A stretch of 5,337 nucleotides of DNA from Porcipelethomonas sp964621265 (GCA_964621265.1 CAZULQ010000065.1:1-5337), one strand, 5' to 3'. Positions 1-5,337 are shown, numbered from the stretch's first letter. The notes: a model not told the origin generated them from the sequence alone. Numbers and translations: made by a program.

Positions 1-229
1 ATATTATACCATAAATTTAATCAAATTTCCATAGAAATTTATAGTTTTAAATATATTTATGCACTTTTGCCAATTTTGTCTATCAAGTCACAGACAATGT
101 GTATAAATTTTAATTGCGGGATTGGTTAATTCATAAAGCATATCAAAAAAATTATCTGATTTTTAGCTTATATTACCTATTTTCAAGCACTTCAACAAAG
201 ATTATTTGTTATTTTTGTGAAAAATGTTA
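1..229. other. AT-rich non-coding region upstream of the chemoreceptor
   Basis: I see no credible gene on either strand. The stretch is strongly AT-rich. It contains two short inverted repeats: a perfect 7-base pair AAATTTC/GAAATTT (23-29 and 34-40, four-base loop) and a 6-base pair TTGTCT/AGACAA (76-81 and 92-97, ten-base loop). Neither is followed by a convincing T-tract. Either could be an operator or chance in AT-rich DNA. The reading frame that enters from the chemoreceptor on the minus strand is a shadow. Confidence 0.6.
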
Positions 230-258
230 TTGACTTTAAGTTCCTGTTGTGGTATACT
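230..258 (+). promoter_or_regulatory. Sigma-A-type promoter for the chemoreceptor
   Basis: The -35 element is TTGACT (230-235) and the -10 element is TATACT (253-258), separated by exactly 17 bases. TGTG followed by one base precedes the -10, which is a TRTGn extended -10. The predicted start of transcription is near 265, giving a leader of about 45 bases. No sigma-D/sigma-28 motif of the TAAA...GCCGATAT kind, common for motility genes, is visible. Confidence 0.8.
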
Positions 259-290
259 ATGGGTAATCCCTTTATTAAAATTAAATACAC

Positions 291-296
291 AAGGAG
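291..296 (+). promoter_or_regulatory. Ribosome binding site of the chemoreceptor, long spacing
   Basis: AAGGAG is followed by 13 bases before the ATG at 310, longer than the usual 6-9. The start is nevertheless fixed, because an in-frame TGA sits at 298-300 and no in-frame start codon lies between it and 310. The long spacer may lower initiation. Confidence 0.7.
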
Positions 297-309
297 TTGA
301 AATTTTTCT

Positions 310-2409
310 ATGAAACGAGGAAAAATAAGTACTAATCTATCCCTGATTTCTGTTTTCAGCACTCTGATTACCGCAGTTGCAGTTTTCTGCACGGTATATT
401 TCCAGCTGTTCTCAGTAATCCAGCACACAGAAGAAAAACACGCTTCAGATTCACTGAACCACTTCAGAGTCACAGTTGACAGCTACCTTGAAAGCGCTGA
501 GAATTCTGCTACGGGACTTGCTTCATACAAGCCGTTTATCGACGCTTTCAGTGCAGAAGACAGGGAAACAACAAGTGCTGCGCTTTATGCGGCTGTTGAT
601 GAATATTACAAGTTCACAGGCATGACAACTGACTGTATTACAATTACAGACAATGCAGGCGTAGTTTACTTCCGTTATTACAGCGACAAGAAGGATGACG
701 ACATTTCAAACCTCCTGTATGTTCAGAACGCTCTGAACGGTAAGGTAACAACAGAGGTTTCAAAGGGCACAAATATCCAGCTCGGAGCGCGTACAGGCGC
801 ACCTGCTAAGAATGCCGAAGGAAAAGTATGTGGCGTTATCTCAATTACATATCCGCTCGACAGCGAAACACTTGTCGATGAAATGAAGGGTGATTCCGAC
901 AATGAATACACAGTATTCATGGACAATACACGAATTAACACAACTGTTATGAATGGTGGACAGAGAGCCGTTGGTACAACAATGGGTGAAGACGTTGCCA
1001 AGATAGTTCTGGAAAATCAGGAAGAATATCTCATGGAAACTGAGATTTTAGGCGGCAACTACATGGCTGCTTACTCACCTCTTATTGACAGCACAGGAAC
1101 AACAGTCGGCGCTATTTTCTGCGGACTTCACACAGACGAAGCTACAGAAATGAGAACACAGGCTTTGATTATCAGTATCGGTGTTGCTGTTTTAGTTGCA
1201 GTTATATCAATCTTCAGCCTCATTCTCTACACAAAGAAGTCAATCTCCAAACCGGTTAATGAGCTTTGCGCTTCAGCTGACCAGATTGCACACGGCAACC
1301 TCAAGATCCAGATTGCAAATGGTCCTAACAATGAAATCGGTACACTTTCAGATTCACTCAAGGAAGTTGTTGCAAACCTCAATGTTTACATCAGCGATAT
1401 TTCCGAAAACATGAACCTTATTGCCAACGGCGATATGACAAGTGAAATCACACGTGAATACGTAGGTGACTTTGCTGAAATCAAGACATCAATCAACAAG
1501 ATTGTTGAAGAACTCAACGGAACACTCTTACAGATCAACACAGCAGCTGATCAGGTTAACTCAGGCGCTGACCAGGTTGCAACAGCCGCTCAGGCACTTT
1601 CACAGGGTGCAACAGAACAGGCTTCTTCAATCGAAGAACTTGCAGCTACAATCAACGTTGTTTCAGAGCAGATTAATACTAACGCTCAGGAAGCAACAGA
1701 TGCCAAGAAGAAATCACATCTCGCAGGTGATTACCTCTCAGATGCAAACAGCAAGATGAATGAACTCGTTGCAGCAATGCAGGAAATCAGCACATCATCT
1801 GACGAAACAAAGAAGATTATCAAGACTATCGAAGACATTGCATTCCAGACAAACATCCTCGCACTTAACGCAGCAGTTGAAGCGTCAAGAGCAGGTGAAG
1901 CCGGTAAGGGCTTCGCAGTAGTTGCTGACGAAGTCAGAAACCTTGCCGCAAAGAGTGCGGAAGCAGCAAACAACACAACACATCTCATCGAAGATACTGT
2001 TACAGCTATCGACAAGGGTACATTACTCGTTGAAGAAGTTTCAGGCAAGCTTTCAGGCGTTGCAACAGCAGCAAATGAAGTTGCAGTTATCAACGAAAAG
2101 ATCGAAGAATCTTCTAAGCTTTCAGCTGAATCAATCAACCAGATTACAGTCGGAGTAGACCAGATTTCAACAGTTGTTCAGACAAACTCTGCAACATCTG
2201 AAGAAACAGCAGCCGCTTCTGAAGAACTTTCAGGTCAGGCACAGATGCTCCAGGAAGAAATCGGAAGATTCAACCTCAAGGGTGGTTCTACAAGAAGACC
2301 AGCAGCAGCTTTCAGACCGGAACCTGTAGCTCCTGCACAGCCATCCAAGCCACTTGTTCCACCATCAGCTTCAAACATTACAATCAATCTTGATGATGAC
2401 AAGTATTAA
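310..2409 (+). CDS. Methyl-accepting chemotaxis protein with periplasm-facing Cache domain and two HAMP segments
   Basis: This is a transmembrane chemoreceptor that relays an extracellular signal to the CheA/CheW complex. Residues 11-37 form the first membrane helix. Residues 45-280 form an outside sensor resembling the Cache_3-Cache_2 family (ITDNAGVVYFR at 111-121, DNTRINTTV at 205-213, GGNYMAAYSPL at 248-258). Residues 284-307 are the second membrane helix. A HAMP domain follows (about 308-360), then a second HAMP-like segment (about 360-405, with IANGDM and EYVGDF). The signalling hairpin carries the near-invariant core at 510-546 (IAFQTNILALNAAVEASRAG and onward, tip near E530). Methylation-type sites fit the ASxxEExxAT pattern at 438-447 and SAxxEExxAA at 627-636. 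As I recall the E. coli Tsr sequence, the signalling helices align without a heptad gap. A Pro/Ala-rich linker (663-690) ends in an acidic tail, INLDDDKY. The ligand cannot be read from sequence. The gene has its own promoter, and no other che genes are adjacent. Confidence 0.96.
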   Translation: MKRGKISTNLSLISVFSTLITAVAVFCTVYFQLFSVIQHTEEKHASDSLNHFRVTVDSYLESAENSATGLASYKPFIDAFSAEDRETTSAALYAAVDEYYKFTGMTTDCITITDNAGVVYFRYYSDKKDDDISNLLYVQNALNGKVTTEVSKGTNIQLGARTGAPAKNAEGKVCGVISITYPLDSETLVDEMKGDSDNEYTVFMDNTRINTTVMNGGQRAVGTTMGEDVAKIVLENQEEYLMETEILGGNYMAAYSPLIDSTGTTVGAIFCGLHTDEATEMRTQALIISIGVAVLVAVISIFSLILYTKKSISKPVNELCASADQIAHGNLKIQIANGPNNEIGTLSDSLKEVVANLNVYISDISENMNLIANGDMTSEITREYVGDFAEIKTSINKIVEELNGTLLQINTAADQVNSGADQVATAAQALSQGATEQASSIEELAATINVVSEQINTNAQEATDAKKKSHLAGDYLSDANSKMNELVAAMQEISTSSDETKKIIKTIEDIAFQTNILALNAAVEASRAGEAGKGFAVVADEVRNLAAKSAEAANNTTHLIEDTVTAIDKGTLLVEEVSGKLSGVATAANEVAVINEKIEESSKLSAESINQITVGVDQISTVVQTNSATSEETAAASEELSGQAQMLQEEIGRFNLKGGSTRRPAAAFRPEPVAPAQPSKPLVPPSASNITINLDDDKY

Positions 2410-2424
2410 TTGAATATTAAAATT

Positions 2425-2459
2425 ACTCCTGCGGTTTTAATAATCCGCAGGAGTTTTTC
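2425..2459 (+). terminator. Rho-independent terminator shared by the convergent genes
   Basis: A perfect 10-base-pair stem (ACTCCTGCGG at 2425-2434 with CCGCAGGAGT at 2445-2454) closes a 10-base loop and is followed by TTTTTCT on the plus strand. It begins 15 bases after the chemoreceptor stop. On the minus strand the hairpin is followed by an AT-rich but less U-rich tract, so it may also act, more weakly, on the hydrolase transcript. The hydrolase stop codon (2437-2439) lies in the loop. Confidence 0.88.
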
Positions 2460-3423
2460 TTTGCCTGTTTATAAAGTTCACCTGTCTGTTTTCGGGGAAC
2501 TCAAAAATTATAAGCTCATTACCGTCAAGCTCCTCTGAAAACATATCAACCGCCGAAATCTCTGCTGAGTAATACCCTTTCAGATAATACACTCCCCTGT
2601 CGCTCATGCAGCATGAATACACAGTTCTGTACTCCTCAGACGGCATACTGCCGCAGGTTACCGCAACAGAATCAAGCAGATGAAAAAGCTGACAGATATT
2701 CTCGTATTCACTCTTTCCACAGGCGGAATTTTTCAGCAGATACGCCGCTTTCACAAAACGTGACGCAGGCGAAAAATCCCCTGGCAGCCCAAAGCTTCCA
2801 AGCCCTTTCCCGAATAAAAGCGCTGCCCCGTCAAGACAGCTTTCGGAAACTTTCACAGAGAGATTGACATACTGCGCCAGATTATAAAGATGAAACTCAA
2901 ACGGCGGATTGTTCGTCAGAACATCAGCGGGATTATCGTACACGTGAACCCCGTCACTCATAACCTCAAGGACGGCTGAAACACTCCTGTCGGCAATGTG
3001 CCAGTGGAGCGGCGCAAGAGGAATGTCATCAGAAAAAGGCACCCCGACAATATGTGTTTGCATAAGAAGCCGCTTTGCCTGCACAACGCTGTCGCACTGA
3101 CCCAGAACCCACGGTATCAGTTCAAACGGAGAAATATTCGCCACACCCTCTCTGAATGTTTCAGAGTACACCGCATTACCGGGAAAATTAAGCCCCGCCA
3201 TCGCAAGACCGCACTCGTTTACCGCCTCAGCGTAAAGCGGATAATTCTCACTCACCGATGCCATACCAATCATGGAATAGTGTCTGTCAATTCCACCTGT
3301 ACGCCGAAATCCAAAACGGTAATTCCGCGGCGTTATAACAATTTTTTCATTAAAGCTGAAGTCAATGTCCATGTTACGTCCAAAGTAAAATCTTTCGTTT
3401 CTCAAAGCAATACTCGTACACAT
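2437..3423 (-). CDS. bsh: Choloylglycine hydrolase family protein, probable bile salt hydrolase
   Basis: This is an Ntn hydrolase that cleaves a linear amide. The likely substrates are glycine- or taurine-conjugated bile acids; penicillin V acylase is the main alternative. The nucleophile Cys2 directly follows Met1, so removal of Met frees it; there is no signal peptide, implying a cytoplasmic enzyme. By alignment from memory with the C. perfringens enzyme, the catalytic and oxyanion set is complete: C2, R16 and D19 (FGRNMD), N79 (GLNFPGN), N172 (LTNNP) and R222 (SPASRF). The selectivity loop before GLPGD reads G207-L208-G209. The length of 328 residues is normal for the family. AGGAG lies 9 bases before the ATG, which supports this start. 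The gene uses GAG, CCG, GCG and GGG codons more freely than the strongly GAA/ACA/GCA-biased chemoreceptor, suggesting lower expression or different history. Its promoter is not clear: a strong terminator lies just upstream. Confidence 0.93.
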   Translation of the reverse strand: MCTSIALRNERFYFGRNMDIDFSFNEKIVITPRNYRFGFRRTGGIDRHYSMIGMASVSENYPLYAEAVNECGLAMAGLNFPGNAVYSETFREGVANISPFELIPWVLGQCDSVVQAKRLLMQTHIVGVPFSDDIPLAPLHWHIADRSVSAVLEVMSDGVHVYDNPADVLTNNPPFEFHLYNLAQYVNLSVKVSESCLDGAALLFGKGLGSFGLPGDFSPASRFVKAAYLLKNSACGKSEYENICQLFHLLDSVAVTCGSMPSEEYRTVYSCCMSDRGVYYLKGYYSAEISAVDMFSEELDGNELIIFEFPENRQVNFINRQRKTPADY

Positions 3424-3465
3424 TCCGAAACACTCCTTTTACACAAGTATGCCCAAAAGGCAAAG

Positions 3466-3495
3466 AAAAAAACCGACCCGAAGGTCGGCTTTTTT
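3466..3495 (-). terminator. Strong terminator of the pilin gene, usable in both directions
   Basis: The stem is a perfect 6-base pair (CCGACC at 3473-3478 with GGTCGG at 3483-3488). Read on the minus strand the loop is UUCG closed by C-G, the classic extra-stable tetraloop, and it is followed by seven Us (3472 to 3466). On the plus strand six Ts (3490-3495) follow. It lies 46 bases after the pilin stop codon and 50 bases before the hydrolase start, so it should separate the two same-strand genes. Confidence 0.9.
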
Positions 3496-3500
3496 AGTAA

Positions 3501-3519
3501 GGCAAAACGGTAATTTGCC
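3501..3519. repeat. Small inverted repeat between pilin stop and terminator
   Basis: GGCAAA (3501-3506) and TTTGCC (3514-3519) can pair across a 7-base loop. In the pilin transcript this would form a small hairpin just ahead of the main terminator stem, possibly protecting the 3' end. With only six pairs it could be chance. Confidence 0.3.
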
Positions 3520-3534
3520 GGGGTTTGTGTAAAT

Positions 3535-4044
3535 TTACGAAGCTGGAGTATACCAGTTTTCCCAAGTGATATCTTGGTCAATGTTAATCGGGTCAGGATA
3601 ACGTCCGATAAGCGGATCTGATTCTGAATCGCTGTCCTCTGACCATGCAACTGCAACTACTTCACCATCCTTGAAATAGTAGTTTACATAACCACCTACA
3701 CTTACATCAATGTCAAAAATCAGGTGACTTCCAAAATGAGTTTCCATAGCCTCAGCATCAGATGCTGTTGAATTAATAAAACCTGTTTTGTTCTTATAGC
3801 TATCATATGTAAGCTTCTTCGTACCCTCAAGATCCATTCCCTTATTTTCCATCATGGAATAATTTATGGAATCGAAAATCTTCTTTGCATTATCATTAGC
3901 TGTCGCCTGCTTCGCCTTGTCAATATAGCTGAGCATATTCGGCACCAGCACAACCGCCAGTACGCCGATAATAGCGATTACAACAATAAGTTCAACGAGT
4001 GTAAAGCCCTTGGCTTTTTTAGTTTTCTTTCTGAGTTTTAACAT
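3535..4044 (-). CDS. Type IV prepilin-like protein (class III signal peptide)
   Basis: This 169-residue protein has a short, very basic leader (MLKLRKKTKKAKG, 13 residues). It is followed by FTLVELIVVIAIIGVLAVVL, the textbook prepilin signature. Prepilin peptidase should cut between G13 and F14, leaving a mature N-terminal Phe that is methylated, with the conserved Glu at mature position 5 (E18). The hydrophobic helix spans about 14-37 and is followed by an amphipathic stretch (SYIDKAKQATANDNAKKIF). The exposed domain (about 60-169) is acidic, with a DSDSESD patch, and has no cysteine. It could be a pilus subunit, a pseudopilin or an adhesin; Ruminococcus albus has pilin-like cellulose-adhesion proteins of similar size. 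No pilus assembly ATPase, platform protein or peptidase gene is adjacent. I chose the start at 4044 because AAGGAGA lies 7 bases upstream. The longer frame to 4110 would start inside the promoter. Confidence 0.9.
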   Translation of the reverse strand: MLKLRKKTKKAKGFTLVELIVVIAIIGVLAVVLVPNMLSYIDKAKQATANDNAKKIFDSINYSMMENKGMDLEGTKKLTYDSYKNKTGFINSTASDAEAMETHFGSHLIFDIDVSVGGYVNYYFKDGEVVAVAWSEDSDSESDPLIGRYPDPINIDQDITWENWYTPAS

Positions 4045-4051
4045 ATCAGCA

Positions 4052-4058
4052 TCTCCTT
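4052..4058 (-). promoter_or_regulatory. Ribosome binding site that fixes the pilin start
   Basis: AAGGAGA on the minus strand lies 7 bases from the ATG at 4044. This ideal site decides for the shorter protein, whose leader then has a normal class III length. The in-frame ATG at 4110 has no such site. Confidence 0.85.
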
Positions 4059-4100
4059 GTCCATGTTTTCTGAAACGTTTAGTATATTGAGTACATATAT

Positions 4101-4129
4101 ATTTTACCATATTTTGCGTCAGTAGTCAA
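4101..4129 (-). promoter_or_regulatory. Sigma-A-type promoter for the pilin gene
   Basis: On the minus strand TTGACT (4129 to 4124) is followed after exactly 17 bases by TAAAAT (4106 to 4101), with TATG plus one base just before the -10 (TRTGn). Transcription should start near 4094, giving a leader of about 50 bases. The pilin therefore has its own promoter and need not depend on readthrough from thrB. Confidence 0.82.
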
Positions 4130-4160
4130 GATTTTAGATTAGTTTTCATTAATTATTTTC

Positions 4161-4176
4161 AAATACACCTGTATTT
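4161..4176. repeat. Weak AT-rich hairpin downstream of thrB
   Basis: AAATAC (4161-4166) and GTATTT (4171-4176) pair across a 4-base loop, 22 bases after the thrB stop. The stem is mostly A-T and no clean U-tract follows on the minus strand, so it is at best a weak terminator. No better terminator for thrB is visible before the pilin promoter, so readthrough into the pilin gene is possible. Confidence 0.3.
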
Positions 4177-4197
4177 TTATGCATATTGTACTAATAG

Positions 4198-5085
4198 TTA
4201 AATCAGCTTTGTTCCGTCGTTATCAATGTGAAATTCCTTAACCTGCCAGCCTGTAAGACCTGCATTATCAAGAGAAAACTTCATTTTCCCCGCAAAATAC
4301 TTGTTTTCCTCGTCAGAAATAGCAATAATAGTCGGACCCGCACCGCTTATGTACGCACCGTAAGCGCCATGATTATATGCGATATCAAAAACCTCTCTCG
4401 CATTCGGAATAAGCTCCATTCTGTAAGGCTGATGAAGCTTGTCATGCACAGCTGTACGCAGATTTTCAAACTTGCCTGTCAGCAATGATGCCGAAAATAA
4501 CGCCGCTCTTGAAAGATTATAAACAGCGTCCTTATGGGAAACCTCGCTCGGCAGACACGCTCTCGCCTTTTCAGTCTTAAGTTCAAAATCAGGAATAATC
4601 GCCGCAAATTTCAGCTTTGTGTATACCTCCTGCTTGACCCAGTGCACCTTTTTGCCGTCAAAAACCGCTGTTACAATACCGCCAAGAAGCGCAGGAGCAG
4701 TATTGTCAGGATGTCCCTCAATCTGTGCCGCAAGGTCAACAAGGTCGTCGTTGGAAAGCGGATTTCCAAGAAGTGTATTTGCACCGACAATGCCGGCCAC
4801 TATGCACGCCGAGCTTGAACCAAGCCCTCTCGCCATCGGAATATTGTTGGTCTGACGGATTTTCAGCCCCTTTATATCCCTTCCGCACACATTGAAAAGG
4901 TCCTTTGCGGAAATATATATAAGGTTTTTCTCGTCAGTAGGCACTTCAACGCCATCAGCCGAAGTAATCTCTATCCTGTCAGATTCCTCCATTTCGACAT
5001 AATTATAGTATGAAAGCGCAAGACCCAGTGCGTCAAAGCCTGCACCGAGGTTTGCTGATGTTGCAGGTATTTGTATTTTTATCAT
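4198..5085 (-). CDS. thrB: Homoserine kinase
   Basis: This cytoplasmic GHMP-family kinase phosphorylates L-homoserine with ATP to O-phosphohomoserine, the substrate of threonine synthase (EC 2.7.1.39). The three family motifs are present in order. Motif 1 is PATSANLGAGFDALGLAL at 7-24. The phosphate-binding loop is PMARGLGSSSA at 83-93. The C-terminal glycine motif is YISGAGPTIIAI at 245-256. EGHPDN at 123-128 is the conserved segment typical of homoserine kinases. The length of 295 residues is normal. GAGGTG lies 5 bases before the ATG. The usual partners (homoserine dehydrogenase, threonine synthase) are not in the window, so here thrB appears to be transcribed alone from its own promoter. 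Mevalonate-pathway kinases are related but fit motif 1 less well. Confidence 0.95.
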   Translation of the reverse strand: MIKIQIPATSANLGAGFDALGLALSYYNYVEMEESDRIEITSADGVEVPTDEKNLIYISAKDLFNVCGRDIKGLKIRQTNNIPMARGLGSSSACIVAGIVGANTLLGNPLSNDDLVDLAAQIEGHPDNTAPALLGGIVTAVFDGKKVHWVKQEVYTKLKFAAIIPDFELKTEKARACLPSEVSHKDAVYNLSRAALFSASLLTGKFENLRTAVHDKLHQPYRMELIPNAREVFDIAYNHGAYGAYISGAGPTIIAISDEENKYFAGKMKFSLDNAGLTGWQVKEFHIDNDGTKLI

Positions 5086-5091
5086 ATTTAC

Positions 5092-5215
5092 ACCTCGTTT
5101 ATTTTCTTTTTCTCATTATAACATATAATCGTTAAAAATTCCACAATCTTTTTCTGAAAAACTCTTACATACATAATTCTTTGTCTGTTTCGCCAAAATG
5201 TACATTCAACGAGGT
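5092..5215. repeat. Inverted repeat that includes the thrB ribosome binding site
   Basis: ACCTCGTT (5092-5099) covers the thrB ribosome site on the minus strand. Its exact reverse complement, AACGAGGT, sits at 5208-5215. Any transcript entering from beyond 5216 on the minus strand could pair these and mask the ribosome site. A transcript from the predicted thrB promoter would not include the distal copy. An 8-base match over this distance may be chance. Confidence 0.3.
5115..5143 (-). promoter_or_regulatory. Extended -10 promoter for thrB
   Basis: On the minus strand a perfect TATAAT (5120 to 5115) is preceded by TATG plus one base (TRTGn). The -35 at 17-base spacing is poor (TGGAAT, 5143 to 5138), so the extended -10 probably carries the promoter. 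The start is expected near 5108, leaving a leader of only about 22 bases. That is too short for a T-box or another riboswitch. Confidence 0.65.
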
Positions 5216-5262
5216 TAAATTACAGCATATTTCACAAATAAGCAGTATTTCCAAAAAAAGTC

Positions 5263-5291
5263 TTGACATATATACGCATTTCTGATATAAT
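5263..5291 (+). promoter_or_regulatory. Consensus sigma-A promoter for the tRNA gene
   Basis: TTGACA (5263-5268), a 17-base spacer and TATAAT (5286-5291) match the consensus at every position, and TG plus one base precedes the -10. The predicted start near 5298 leaves a leader of roughly nine bases before the tRNA, as expected for a strongly expressed stable RNA. It is divergent from thrB. Confidence 0.9.
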
Positions 5292-5306
5292 ATTAAAGTA
5301 CTCAAT

Positions 5307-5337
5307 GCGAGTGTGCTGGAATAGGCAGACAGGCACG
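5307..5337 (+). tRNA. tRNA-Leu, 5' part only (cut by the window edge)
   Basis: The sequence begins with a 7-base acceptor strand GCGAGTG, then T8 and G9. A 3-base D-stem follows (CTG pairing with CAG) around the loop GAATAGGCAGA, which has the GG pair and the leucine-type AGA end. After base 26, four bases of the anticodon stem (CACG) are visible. The pattern GTGCTGGAAT..GGCAGACAGGCACG is typical of bacterial tRNA-Leu. The anticodon, variable arm and 3' half lie beyond the window, so the isoacceptor cannot be read. Confidence 0.85.

Noticed and set aside
1731..2138. 135-residue minus-strand reading frame inside the chemoreceptor
   Set aside because: It lies antisense to the conserved signalling hairpin. 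Its Ser/Ala-rich composition reflects the codon bias of the plus-strand gene, and it shows no recognisable domain.
3457..3506. Direct repeat AAGGCAAA (3457-3464 and 3499-3506) flanking the pilin terminator
   Set aside because: Eight bases, A-rich, with no sign of an inserted element or terminal inverted repeats between the copies. Probably chance.
2998..3513. 171-residue plus-strand reading frame across the hydrolase
   Set aside because: It is antisense to the conserved N-terminal half of the hydrolase and crosses the terminator. The product is basic and low in conserved features, with no plausible ribosome site.
3535..4110. Longer pilin reading frame beginning at 4110 (191 residues)
   Set aside because: The ATG at 4110 falls inside the promoter spacer, lacks a ribosome site, and would put 22 atypical residues before a normal prepilin leader. 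The start at 4044 has an ideal ribosome site.
4228..4855. Plus-strand reading frames within thrB
   Set aside because: They overlap the homoserine kinase motifs in other frames and are shadows of the real gene.
5086..5262. Possible T-box or threonine-responsive leader for thrB
   Set aside because: No T-box core resembling AGGGTGGNACCGCG and no terminator hairpin between the promoter and thrB. The predicted leader is only about 22 bases.

Overview
The window looks like chromosomal DNA from a low-GC, motile Clostridia. A Ruminococcus/Oscillospiraceae-type gut or rumen bacterium is my best guess. The reasons are AT-rich intergenic DNA with sigma-A-like promoters, strong AGGAGG-like ribosome sites, a clostridial-style chemoreceptor with two HAMP segments, a Gram-positive type IV-like pilin and a choloylglycine hydrolase of the gut Firmicutes type. 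The taxonomic placement is inference from gene style, not from a marker gene.

Layout. Positions 1-229 hold no gene, only AT-rich DNA with short inverted repeats. A good promoter (230-258) drives a 699-residue methyl-accepting chemotaxis protein (310-2409, plus strand). It converges on a choloylglycine (bile salt) hydrolase family gene (2437-3423, minus). One hairpin terminator lies between them, and the hydrolase stop codon falls inside its loop. Upstream of the hydrolase, on the same strand, is a type IV prepilin-like gene (3535-4044, minus). It has its own promoter and a strong bidirectional terminator with a UUCG tetraloop on the minus strand. Next comes homoserine kinase thrB (4198-5085, minus), also with its own promoter. 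At the right edge a near-ideal promoter on the plus strand precedes the first 31 bases of a tRNA-Leu gene, which runs off the window.

The four coding genes appear to be separate transcription units, and each does a different job: environmental sensing, bile-amide hydrolysis, surface pilus or adhesin, and threonine biosynthesis. I see no operon and no defence, mobile or CRISPR system, and nothing that amounts to a previously undescribed system. The points worth a second look are the intact active site and taurine-type selectivity loop of the hydrolase, the stop codon inside a shared terminator, the pilin standing alone without assembly genes, the two-HAMP receptor with an acidic C-terminal tail, and the recurrent extended -10 promoters.
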